A stretch of DNA of 64,000 nt from Pseudomonas grandcourensis. Its GTDB lineage: Bacteria; Pseudomonadota; Gammaproteobacteria; Pseudomonadales; Pseudomonadaceae. Positions 55,334 through 62,972 of the stretch are shown one piece after another. A model generated the notes under the pieces. The model did not search any database and was not told where the DNA came from. It saw nothing but the letters and a program-made list of their open reading frames with translations. Location of the stretch: the NCBI RefSeq assembly GCF_039909015.1, contig NZ_CP150919.1, positions 6,238,501-6,302,500 of the forward strand, given 5' to 3'. Position 1 is the stretch's first letter. Each line of letters begins with the position of its first letter. The position numbers were made by a program, and so were the translations under genes.

Positions 55334-55750
55334 ATGAAAGTCTGCGGCATCGAAATCAAAGGCAGCGAAGCGATCATCGCCGTGGCCACGCTGGACGGTC
55401 AGGCGCTGGGCCATTTCGCGCTCGCCACCAAGAAAATTGCCCTGGACGATGACGACGAAGCCGCCAACGTCAAAGTGTTCGCCGCTCAGGTCGCTTCGTT
55501 TGTCCGTAAGAATTCCATCGACCGCATTGCGATCAAGAAGCGCAGCAAGAAAGGCGAGTTCGCTGGCGGGCCGACGACGTTCAAGATCGAAGGGGTTTTC
55601 CAGTTGCTGGAGAATTGCGAAGTGACCCTGCTGTCGCCGCAGACCATCAATGCCCAGGCCAAGAAGCACAATTTTGAGCTGCCGGGGACGCTGAACAAGT
55701 ATCAGCATGAGGCTTACAAGGCGGCGTGTTCGGCGTTGGTGAAGAAGTAA
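55334..55750 (+). CDS. DUF3010 family protein
   Basis: This 138-residue protein starts MKVCGIEIKGSEAIIAVATL. It has the DUF3010 pattern ASFVRKNSIDRIAIKKRSKK, GEFAGGPTTFKIEGVFQLLE and NKYQHEAYKAACSALVKK. Its start resembles RNase H-like folds (GIEIKGSEA), and homologs are of unknown function. The ATG at 55334 is favoured over 55322 because the family begins MKVCGI. It lies 33 bp behind the antitoxin gene, but nothing suggests it belongs to the module. Confidence 0.85.
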   Translation: MKVCGIEIKGSEAIIAVATLDGQALGHFALATKKIALDDDDEAANVKVFAAQVASFVRKNSIDRIAIKKRSKKGEFAGGPTTFKIEGVFQLLENCEVTLLSPQTINAQAKKHNFELPGTLNKYQHEAYKAACSALVKK

Positions 55751-55770
55751 CTCCAGGCGCCGCTGTACAA

Positions 55771-55862
55771 CTGTAGGAGTGAGCCTGCTCGCGATAGCGG
55801 TGCATCAGTCGACATGAATGTGTCTGACAGACTGCCTTCGCGAGCAGGCTCACTCCTACAGG
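55771..55862. repeat. REPIN, family A variant, between DUF3010 gene and cdhR
   Basis: CTGTAGGAGTGAGCCTGCTC and inverted GAGCAGGCTCACTCCTACAG share the same TGAG/TCAC substitution on both arms, a compensated change that keeps the stem paired. Confidence 0.9.
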
Positions 55863-55875
55863 GTTTCTCGGGTGT

Positions 55876-56820
55876 TTATACTTTCGCGGTACGCCGATCT
55901 TCTCGCGGGCACCGCTCATACTTCGCCCGATAACTGCGGGTGAAATACGACGGCGATTCAAACCCGCAGGCAATGCTCACTTCCAGCACGCTCATGTCTG
56001 TTTGCCGTAGCAACTGCCGCGCCTTCTCCAGCCTCAATCTCAGGTAGAAATTGCTCGGCGTGTCGTTCAGGTGCAACCGAAACAGGCGCTCCAGCTGTCG
56101 CCGCGTCACCTTGATCGATTCCGCCAGTTCCAGCGTGCTCAGCGGCGGTTCGCTGTGCTGCTCCATCTCACCGATCACATGAACCAGCTTCTTGTTGCTG
56201 ATGCCATAGCGCGTGGCGACTTCCATGCGCTGGTGGTCTTTGCGCGGGCGGATGCGGCCAAGCACGAATTGTTCGCTGACCTGGATCGCCAGTTCCGGGC
56301 TGTGGGCCTGGGCGATCAGATCCAGCATCAGGTCAATGGAAGCGGTGCCGCCGGCGGAAGTAATGCGCCGGCGATCGATCTCGAACAGCTCCTGGGTGAC
56401 GCTGAGCTGTGGATAGGATTCCTTGAAGGCATCGATGGCTTCCCAGTGCAGGGTCAGGCGATGGCCGTCGAGCAGCCCCGCCTCGGCGAGGATGAAGCTG
56501 CCGGTGTCGATGGCGCCTAGGGTCACGCCTTCGTGGTCCAGGCGGCGCAGCCAGTGCTCCAGCGCCGGGGTGGTGAACTTCAGGGGTTCGAACCCGGCGA
56601 CCACCAGCAGCGTCGCGCCTTTTTTCAACGGTTCCAGTGCCGCGTCGGCGTTGACCGACATCCCGTTGCTCGCCAGCACCGCACCGCCATCGGCGCTCAG
56701 CACATGCCAGCGATAGAGTTCACCGCGAAAACGGTTGGCGACCCGCAACGGCTCGATGGCCGAGATAAATCCGATGGCCGAGAAACCCGGCATCAACAAG
56801 AAATAGAAATCCTGGGACAT
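55876..56820 (-). CDS. cdhR: Carnitine catabolism regulator, GATase1-AraC type
   Basis: This 314-residue activator controls the divergent caiX-cdh genes in response to carnitine. The N-terminal DJ-1/PfpI-like sensor (FLLMPGFSAIGFISAIEPLR, LLVVAGFEPLKFTTPALEHW, LGAIDTGSFILAEAGLLDGH) is followed by a C-terminal AraC double helix-turn-helix (LELAESIKVTRRQLERLFRL, MSVLEVSIACGFESPSYFTR). It starts MSQDFYFLLMPGF at 56820. The longer frame from 56919 is not preferred. It is a paralog of GbdR at the right edge of the window. Confidence 0.92.
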   Translation of the reverse strand: MSQDFYFLLMPGFSAIGFISAIEPLRVANRFRGELYRWHVLSADGGAVLASNGMSVNADAALEPLKKGATLLVVAGFEPLKFTTPALEHWLRRLDHEGVTLGAIDTGSFILAEAGLLDGHRLTLHWEAIDAFKESYPQLSVTQELFEIDRRRITSAGGTASIDLMLDLIAQAHSPELAIQVSEQFVLGRIRPRKDHQRMEVATRYGISNKKLVHVIGEMEQHSEPPLSTLELAESIKVTRRQLERLFRLHLNDTPSNFYLRLRLEKARQLLRQTDMSVLEVSIACGFESPSYFTRSYRAKYERCPREDRRTAKV

Positions 56821-57044
56821 GGAGCGCACTCGCTTAGCAGGTAACAGGAGGCCAGGTAACGAGAGGGCGGGCAGCGTAGGGATGTTGATACGCCACTTGC
56901 ACGCGGCATTCAAGAGCACAGGTCGCTGCAGTGCAAGAGCTGGTCGCCGCAGTGCGCTTTCATCGGTGCTTTGCTGCGTAACTTGGCATCACCGGCGCAT
57001 CAGACACCGGAACTCACAATAAACGAACTGCCGAGGAACCTGAG

Positions 57045-57989
57045 ATGAAACGACTGATCAGCAGCTGTGTTCTTGCACTCAGTGGTACCGCTTTGCTGAG
57101 CGCCAGTGTCATGGCCGCCGAACCCGCCGCGTGCCAGAACGTGCGCATGGGTGTAGTGAACTGGACCGACGTGATCGCCACCAGTGCCATGACCCAGGTA
57201 TTGCTCGATGGCCTCGGCTACAGCACCAAACAAACCAGCGCCTCCCAGCAAATCATCTTCGCCGGGATACGCGACCAGCGTCTGGATCTGTTCCTCGGCT
57301 ACTGGAACCCGCTGATGACCCAGACCATCACCCCGTTCGTCGACGCCAAACAGGTCAAGGTGCTTGAAGCGCCAAGCCTGCAGGACGCCCGCGCGACCCT
57401 CGCCGTGCCGACCTACCTCGCCGACAAGGGCCTGAAAACCTTCGCTGACATCGCCAAGTTCGAAAAAGAACTGGGCGGCAAGATCTACGGCATCGAGCCT
57501 GGCTCGGGCGCCAACACCCAGATCAAGGCGATGATCTCCAAGAACCAGTTCGGCCTCGGCAAGTTCCAGCTGGTCGAGTCCAGCGAAGCCGGCATGCTCG
57601 CCGCCGTGGATCGCGCCGTACGTCGCAACGAAGCCGTGGTGTTCTTCGGCTGGGCGCCGCATCCGATGAACGTCAACGTGAAAATGACCTACCTCACCGG
57701 CAGTGAAAACGCCCTTGGGCCGGACGAAGGCAAGGCCACCGTGTGGACCGTCACCGCACCGACATACGCCCAACAATGCCCGAACATCGGTCGCCTGCTG
57801 AGCAACCTGACGTTCACCGCCGAAGACGAGAGCCGGATGATGCAGCCGCTGCTGGATCACAAGGACGCTTTCGAGTCGGCCAAGCAATGGATCAAGGATC
57901 ACCCGCAGGACAAAAAGCGCTGGCTTGAAGGCGTCACCACCTTCGATGGCAAACCGGCCGCTGAAAACCTGCAACTGACCAGTAAATAA
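57045..57989 (+). CDS. caiX: Carnitine/betaine ABC-transporter substrate-binding protein
   Basis: This 314-residue periplasmic protein has a signal peptide ([20 protein letters not shown]). The OpuAC/ProX-type quaternary-amine fold follows: [59 protein letters not shown] and [19 protein letters not shown]. The aromatic Trp-rich motifs bind trimethylammonium groups. Such proteins share core permeases encoded elsewhere, none of which is here. It is first of the cdh series and divergent from cdhR. Confidence 0.9.
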   Translation: MKRLISSCVLALSGTALLSASVMAAEPAACQNVRMGVVNWTDVIATSAMTQVLLDGLGYSTKQTSASQQIIFAGIRDQRLDLFLGYWNPLMTQTITPFVDAKQVKVLEAPSLQDARATLAVPTYLADKGLKTFADIAKFEKELGGKIYGIEPGSGANTQIKAMISKNQFGLGKFQLVESSEAGMLAAVDRAVRRNEAVVFFGWAPHPMNVNVKMTYLTGSENALGPDEGKATVWTVTAPTYAQQCPNIGRLLSNLTFTAEDESRMMQPLLDHKDAFESAKQWIKDHPQDKKRWLEGVTTFDGKPAAENLQLTSK

Positions 57990-58008
57990 ACCCGAACGAA
58001 CCACCGGC

Positions 58009-58030
58009 TCGCAGCCCCAACGGGCTGCGA
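58009..58030 (+). terminator. Hairpin between caiX and cdhC
   Basis: TCGCAGCCC and GGGCTGCGA form a perfect 9-bp stem with loop CAAC and no T-run. It may lower expression of downstream genes relative to the binding protein. Confidence 0.5.
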
Positions 58031-58084
58031 ACGGGACCACCACGCCTGGCCAAAGCCAAAAACTCGCCTGTAAGGAACCGCCAA

Positions 58085-58972
58085 ATGAACCACGACGTCA
58101 TCATCACCTGCGCACTCACCGGTGCTGGCGACACGACCGCCAAGAGCCCACACGTGCCGGTCACCCCGAAACAAATCGCCGCTGCCGCCGTGGAAGCCGC
58201 CAAGGCCGGTGCCACCGTGGTTCACTGCCATGTGCGTGACCCGCAAACCGGCAAGTTCAGCCGTGACGTGGCGCTGTACCGCGAAGTGATGGAGCGCATC
58301 CGCGAGGCGGACGTCGACATCATCGTCAACCTCACCGCCGGCATGGGTGGCGACCTGGAGATCGGAGCCGGCGAGAGCCCGATGGAGTTCGGCCCGAATA
58401 CCGACCTGGTCGGCCCGCTGACCCGCCTGGCCCACGTCGAAGAACTGCTGCCGGAAATCTGCACCCTCGACTGCGGCACCCTGAACTTCGGCGACGGCGA
58501 CACCATTTACGTGTCCACCCCGGCCCAGCTGCGTGCCGGCGCCAAACGCATTCAAGAGCTGGGCGTAAAGGCCGAGCTGGAAATCTTCGACACCGGCCAC
58601 CTGTGGTTCGCCAAGCAGATGATCAAGGAAGGCCTGCTCGACAACCCTCTGTTCCAGCTGTGCCTGGGCATCCCGTGGGGCGCACCGGCGGACACCACCA
58701 CCATGAAAGCCATGGTCGACAACCTGCCGGCCGACGCGGTCTGGGCCGGCTTCGGTATTGGTCGCATGCAAATGCCGATGGCGGCGCAAGCGGTGTTGCT
58801 CGGCGGCAACGTGCGAGTCGGGCTGGAAGACAACCTGTGGCTGGACAAGGGCGTGCTGGCGACCAACGGCCAACTGGTCGAGCGCGCTGGCGAAATCCTC
58901 AGCCGCCTCGGTGCCCGCGTCCTGACCCCGGCTGAAGGCCGGGCAAAAATGGGCCTGACCAAGCGCGGCTAA
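58085..58972 (+). CDS. cdhC: Dehydrocarnitine:acetyl-CoA betainyl-transferase (BKACE family)
   Basis: CdhC is a beta-keto acid cleavage enzyme that splits 3-dehydrocarnitine with acetyl-CoA to acetoacetate and betainyl-CoA. The 295-residue protein has the zinc motif VHCHVRDP (His47, His49) and [18 protein letters not shown] at the N-terminus. It also has [19 protein letters not shown], and is of normal BKACE length. It lies between caiX and cdhA. Confidence 0.93.
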   Translation: MNHDVIITCALTGAGDTTAKSPHVPVTPKQIAAAAVEAAKAGATVVHCHVRDPQTGKFSRDVALYREVMERIREADVDIIVNLTAGMGGDLEIGAGESPMEFGPNTDLVGPLTRLAHVEELLPEICTLDCGTLNFGDGDTIYVSTPAQLRAGAKRIQELGVKAELEIFDTGHLWFAKQMIKEGLLDNPLFQLCLGIPWGAPADTTTMKAMVDNLPADAVWAGFGIGRMQMPMAAQAVLLGGNVRVGLEDNLWLDKGVLATNGQLVERAGEILSRLGARVLTPAEGRAKMGLTKRG

Positions 58973-58990
58973 TTCAAAACAACTTTCCCC

Positions 58991-59118
58991 CTGTGGGAGC
59001 GAGCTTTTGTGGCGAGGGGGCTTGCCCCCGTTGGGTCGCGAAGCGGCCCTAAAAGCTTTACGACTGCTTCGCAGCCGAACGGGGGCAAGCCCCCTAGCCA
59101 CAGAGCTCGCTCCCACAG
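58991..59118. repeat. Family-B REPIN nested inside a family-A REP
   Basis: The outer pair CTGTGGGAGCGAGCT (58991-59005) and AGCTCGCTCCCACAG (59104-59118) is a split family-A palindrome. Between them lies a complete family-B REPIN, TGTGGCGAGGGGGCTTGCCC to GGGCAAGCCCCCTAGCCACA (59008-59102). The simplest reading is insertion of one element into another. Confidence 0.88.
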
Positions 59119-59147
59119 TTTTTTAGAGCCAAATTCAGGAAATTGCC

Positions 59148-60113
59148 ATGAGCTTTATCACCGAAATCAAAACCTTCGCAGCGTTGGGCAGTGGTGTCAT
59201 CGGCAGCGGTTGGGTGTCCCGCGCCCTCGCCCATGGTCTGGATGTAGTGGCCTGGGACCCGGCCCCCGGCGCTGAAGCGGCCTTGCGCAAACGCGTCGCC
59301 AATGCCTGGGGCGCGCTGGAGAAACAAGGCCTGACGCCGGGTGCATCGCAGGATCGCCTGCGCTTTGTCGCGACCATCGAAGAGTGCGTGCGCGATGCCG
59401 ATTTCATCCAGGAGAGCGCCCCGGAACGACTGGAGCTGAAACTGGACCTGCACAGCAAAATCAGCGCGGCGGCCAAGCCCAATGCGTTGATCGGTTCCAG
59501 CACCTCCGGCCTGCTGCCGAGCGAGTTCTACGAGAGCGCCACACACCCGGAACGCTGCGTGGTCGGTCACCCGTTCAACCCGGTTTACCTACTGCCGCTG
59601 GTCGAAGTAGTCGGCGGCAAAAACACCGCCCCTGAAGCGGTGCAAGCGGCCATGAAGGTCTATGAATCCCTGGGCATGCGCCCGCTGCACGTGCGCAAGG
59701 AAGTGCCGGGGTTCATCGCCGACCGTCTGCTCGAAGCGCTGTGGCGTGAAGCCCTGCACCTGGTCAACGACGGCGTGGCCACCACCGGCGAAATCGACGA
59801 TGCCATCCGCTTCGGCGCGGGCTTGCGCTGGTCGTTCATGGGCACCTTCCTGACCTACACCCTGGCCGGTGGCGATGCCGGCATGCGCCACTTCATGGCG
59901 CAGTTCGGCCCGGCGCTGCAATTGCCGTGGACCTACCTGCCGGCGCCGGAACTGACCGACAAGCTGATCGACGACGTGGTCGATGGCACCAGCGATCAAC
60001 TGGGTAAACACAGCATTTCGGCGCTGGAGCGCTATCGTGATGACTGCCTGCTGGCGGTGCTGGAGGCGGTGAAGACCACCAAAGAGAAGCATGGGATGGC
60101 GTTCAGCGAGTAA
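59148..60113 (+). CDS. cdhA: L-carnitine 3-dehydrogenase
   Basis: CdhA oxidises L-carnitine to 3-dehydrocarnitine with NAD+. The 321-residue protein is of the 3-hydroxyacyl-CoA dehydrogenase type: [20 protein letters not shown] (Rossmann), [40 protein letters not shown] with the catalytic His, and [20 protein letters not shown]. The length is normal. The start at 59148 follows CAGGAAATTGCC, and the nested REP lies upstream. Confidence 0.94.
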   Translation: MSFITEIKTFAALGSGVIGSGWVSRALAHGLDVVAWDPAPGAEAALRKRVANAWGALEKQGLTPGASQDRLRFVATIEECVRDADFIQESAPERLELKLDLHSKISAAAKPNALIGSSTSGLLPSEFYESATHPERCVVGHPFNPVYLLPLVEVVGGKNTAPEAVQAAMKVYESLGMRPLHVRKEVPGFIADRLLEALWREALHLVNDGVATTGEIDDAIRFGAGLRWSFMGTFLTYTLAGGDAGMRHFMAQFGPALQLPWTYLPAPELTDKLIDDVVDGTSDQLGKHSISALERYRDDCLLAVLEAVKTTKEKHGMAFSE

Positions 60114-60135
60114 TCAGTCAGCAGGCCCGGCCCCT

Positions 60136-60198
60136 TCGCGAGCAGGCTCGCTCCCACAGGTTATGCGCGGTCCCTGTAGGAGCGAGCCTGCTCGCGAT
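60136..60198. repeat. REPIN, family A, between cdhA and cdhB
   Basis: TCGCGAGCAGGCTCGCTCCC and inverted GTAGGAGCGAGCCTGCTCGC, with one TGGG and one TAGG arm, lie 40 bp before cdhB. Confidence 0.88.
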
Positions 60199-60237
60199 AG
60201 CGGCAGCCCAGTCACCATCAATGTTGGAACTAACATC

Positions 60238-60714
60238 ATGCCCACCCTCACCACCTACCAAACCACCATCATCCCCGACTGGGTCGACTACAACGGCCAC
60301 CTGCGTGACGCCTTCTACCTGCTGATTTTCAGCTACGCCACCGATGCCCTGATGGATCGCCTGGGCCTGGACAGCAACAGCCGCGAGGCCAGCGGCAACT
60401 CGCTGTTCACCCTCGAACTGCACCTGAACTACCTGCACGAAGTGAAGCTCGACGCCCAGGTCGAAGTGCACACCCAAATCATCTCCCACGACAGCAAACG
60501 CGTGCACCTCTATCACAGCCTGCACCTGGTCGGTGATGCCCAGGAGCTTGCCGGCAACGAACAGATGCTGCTGCACGTCGATCTCGCCGGGCCGCGTTCG
60601 GCGCCGTTCAGCGAACTGTCCTTGGGACGCCTGCAAGCCATCGTCGCCGAACAGGCGGACCTGCCGGCGCCCGACTACATTGGCCGAGTGATCGCATTAC
60701 CCCCAAAAAAATAA
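60238..60714 (+). CDS. cdhB: Betainyl-CoA thioesterase
   Basis: CdhB hydrolyses betainyl-CoA to glycine betaine and CoA, closing the carnitine-to-betaine route. The 158-residue hot-dog-fold protein has the 4-hydroxybenzoyl-CoA thioesterase-like motif IIPDWVDYNGHLRDAFYLL with Asp-Tyr-Asn-Gly-His. It also has FTLELHLNYLHEVKLDAQVE. The start at 60238 follows GGAACTAACATC. Only 13 bp separate it from the next gene. Confidence 0.92.
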   Translation: MPTLTTYQTTIIPDWVDYNGHLRDAFYLLIFSYATDALMDRLGLDSNSREASGNSLFTLELHLNYLHEVKLDAQVEVHTQIISHDSKRVHLYHSLHLVGDAQELAGNEQMLLHVDLAGPRSAPFSELSLGRLQAIVAEQADLPAPDYIGRVIALPPKK

Positions 60715-60727
60715 CAAGGAGATCGCC

Positions 60728-61891
60728 ATGAACACCGCCGCAGCATTTGCCGACTTTCGTACCTATCCGTTGATCAGCGCGCTGACTGGCGTGCAGACCC
60801 AGGCGGACCGTGTTCTGGTGAAGTGGGCCGATGATCGCGTCAGCCTTTTCCACCATCAATGGCTGCGGGATAACTGCCCGTGCCCGCAGTGCGTCTACAC
60901 CGTGACCCGCGAGCAAGTGCTGGAAATCATCGATGTGGCTCAAGATCTGACAGCTGAACAAGTGCACATCGACAGCGAAGGCTGCCTGTCGGTTGACTGG
61001 CGAGACGGCCACAGCAGCCGCTTCGACCCCGGCTGGCTGCGCGCCCACGCCTATGACGATGAATCCCGTGCCGAGCGTCAGGCACGCAAGCCGAAAGCCA
61101 GGCTCTGGCACAGCGATTTACAGCTGCCTGTGTTCGAGTATCAAGCGCTGATGACGGATAACAACGCGCTGTTGCAATGGTTGTTGGCGGTACGGGACGT
61201 CGGATTGACCCAGGTCCGTGGCGTGCCCACCGAACCCGGCTCCTTGAAACTGATCGCCCAACGGATTTCCTTCATCCGCGAGAGCAACTTCGGCGTGCTG
61301 TTCAACGTGCAATCCAAGGCCGACGCCGACAGCAACGCCTACACTGCCTTCAACCTGCCGCTGCACAGCGATTTGCCGACCCGGGAGTTGCAACCGGGGC
61401 TGCAATTTTTGCATTGCCTGGTCAATGACGCCGAGGGTGGCGAGAGCATTTTCGTCGACGGTTTTGCCATTGCCGACGCCTTGCGCCGGGAAGACCCCGA
61501 ATCCTTCAAAAGCCTCTGCGAAATCCCCGTGGAGTTTCGCAACAAGGACCGTCACAGCGATTACCGTTGCCTGGCGCCGATCATCGCCCTGGATGCGTTG
61601 GGGCAGGTGTCTGAGATCCGCATGGCTAACTTTCTGCGCGGGCCGTTCGATGCCTCGGTGGAACAGATGCCCAAGCTGTATCAGGCCTACCGGCGCTTTA
61701 TCGCGATGACCCGCGAGCCTCGATTCAGGTTGATGCAGCGGCTCAATCCCGGTGAGCTGTGGTGCTTCGACAACCGCCGCACCCTGCATGCCCGCAACGC
61801 CTTCGACCCCGCCACCGGGGCGCGGCATTTCCAGGGCTGCTATGTCGACCGGGATGAGTTGTTGTCGCGGATTCTGGTGTTGCAGCGTTAA
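60728..61891 (+). CDS. Gamma-butyrobetaine 2-oxoglutarate dioxygenase
   Basis: This enzyme hydroxylates gamma-butyrobetaine to L-carnitine with O2, 2-oxoglutarate and Fe(II). The 387-residue protein has an N-terminal zinc-binding DUF971-like domain (WLRDNCPCPQC, Cys50/52/55). A C-terminal TauD/BBOX double-stranded helix follows, with the iron triad His213-x-Asp215 (PLHSDLPTREL) and His354 (RTLHARNAF). It starts behind AACAAGGAGATCGCC. It extends the cdh pathway upstream to gamma-butyrobetaine and is last in the operon. Crotonobetaine-type substrates are less likely. Confidence 0.93.
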   Translation: MNTAAAFADFRTYPLISALTGVQTQADRVLVKWADDRVSLFHHQWLRDNCPCPQCVYTVTREQVLEIIDVAQDLTAEQVHIDSEGCLSVDWRDGHSSRFDPGWLRAHAYDDESRAERQARKPKARLWHSDLQLPVFEYQALMTDNNALLQWLLAVRDVGLTQVRGVPTEPGSLKLIAQRISFIRESNFGVLFNVQSKADADSNAYTAFNLPLHSDLPTRELQPGLQFLHCLVNDAEGGESIFVDGFAIADALRREDPESFKSLCEIPVEFRNKDRHSDYRCLAPIIALDALGQVSEIRMANFLRGPFDASVEQMPKLYQAYRRFIAMTREPRFRLMQRLNPGELWCFDNRRTLHARNAFDPATGARHFQGCYVDRDELLSRILVLQR

Positions 61892-61905
61892 ACCGAGTCA
61901 TCGTT

Positions 61906-61927
61906 CATCGCGAGCCTGCTCGCGATG
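61906..61927. repeat. Single family-A REP core
   Basis: CATCGCGAGCCTGCTCGCGATG is a near-perfect palindrome lacking the outer shoulder, 14 bp after the dioxygenase stop. Confidence 0.75.
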
Positions 61928-62214
61928 GCGCCAGTCCAGACACCGCATATCTCCCTGAATCACAGGCAAAAAAAGCCCCGATCAAGCCGTGACAGGATCG
62001 AGGCAGAGGGTACTGTTGAGGAGCTGCCGTGCGAGGGTGACCAAACCTTCGTGAAGCGAGCTGAGTCCAGTGTGCCCACTCCCCCGTGCGCCGGGTTAGC
62101 CGAAAACGACATGTTCATAACCAATTGAGCCATTGCGACAATTCGCCCTTGCCGACACCCGGCACCCCTACCAGAATCGAACCACGACACCGTTCCCTGA
62201 AGAAGGATTGCGTC
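61928..62214. other. Noncoding gap before the 87-residue gene
   Basis: No convincing gene, tRNA or REPIN is seen. A partly paired AAGCCCCGATC and GGATCGAGGC lie near 61980-62005 but lack a T-run in the right place. AAGGA at 62203 is the ribosome site of the next gene. Confidence 0.5.
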
Positions 62215-62478
62215 ATGATGCACGCCGATTTGATAGACCAGGAAGACCTGTTGGGCCAGCTCAAGTCGTTGGGGTTCAACGTGCCCAGTGGGGCCACCGC
62301 CGAGCAGGCTTGCGAGTGCGTGGTAAGGGGCCTGGACGATGCTCGGGCGTATGAGCTTCGCAAGATGGTCAAGGAGATGTACACCAGCAGCGCAACGATC
62401 CTGCCGGCAGTGCGCCAGGCCATCGACAAACAATTGCTGCCGGCGTTGTCGGAGTACCAGCAAAACCATCGCACTTGA
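62215..62478 (+). CDS. Small hypothetical protein, 87 residues
   Basis: The start is supported by AAGGA seven bases upstream. The product starts MMHADLIDQEDLLGQLKSLG, continues VPSGATAEQACECVVRGLDD and ends LLPALSEYQQNHRT. It is acidic, predicted mostly helical, with no signal peptide and no membrane segment. I do not recognise the family. It lies 47 bp before an acetyltransferase gene and may be co-transcribed with it. Codon use looks native. Confidence 0.7.
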   Translation: MMHADLIDQEDLLGQLKSLGFNVPSGATAEQACECVVRGLDDARAYELRKMVKEMYTSSATILPAVRQAIDKQLLPALSEYQQNHRT

Positions 62479-62525
62479 GCGTTTGCTAGAGTGTCGGCCT
62501 GTTTGGCAACTGCGAGCAAACGCTG

Positions 62526-62972
62526 ATGTTTCGAATCCAACACTGCCAGTCCAGCGAACAATCGGGCTGGCTGCTTTTGCGTCAGGCCCTCTGGCCGGAT
62601 GCTTCCGAACAGGAGCATCGGGATGAGATCGGCCAACAGCTGAGCGAGCCGCAACGCTATATCAACTTCGTTGCTTACGACAGTCGGGAGCAACCCGTTG
62701 GATTGGTCGAGGCTTCATTGCGTCGCGACTACGTAAATGGCACCGACGTCTCTCCGGTGGTGTTTCTGGAAGGTATCTACGTAGAGCCCCAGCAGCGGCG
62801 CCAAGGCTTGGCCGCGAAGCTAATCGAAATTGTGGCGCAATGGGGACGAGAACGGGGCTGCGTCCAAATGGCCTCCGACACCGAGCTCGACAATCTGCCG
62901 AGCCAGAAGACGCACAAGGCGCTCGGTTTCGAGGAAACCGAGCGCGTCGTATTTTTCAAACGCCGGCTCTGA
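62526..62972 (+). CDS. GNAT acetyltransferase, AAC(6')-I-like
   Basis: This 148-residue protein has the GNAT fold, with a strong resemblance in layout to aminoglycoside 6'-N-acetyltransferases of the Acinetobacter-type AAC(6')-I group. It has LRQALWPDASEQEHRDEIGQ, EASLRRDYVNGTDVSPVVFL, the acetyl-CoA loop VEPQQRRQGLAAKLI, and LGFEETERVVFFKRRL at the C-terminus. Whether it acetylates an antibiotic or a native amine is unknown. It appears chromosomal and not in a mobile element. The ribosome site is weak. Its stop is directly adjacent to that of gbdR on the other strand. Confidence 0.85.
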   Translation: MFRIQHCQSSEQSGWLLLRQALWPDASEQEHRDEIGQQLSEPQRYINFVAYDSREQPVGLVEASLRRDYVNGTDVSPVVFLEGIYVEPQQRRQGLAAKLIEIVAQWGRERGCVQMASDTELDNLPSQKTHKALGFEETERVVFFKRRL

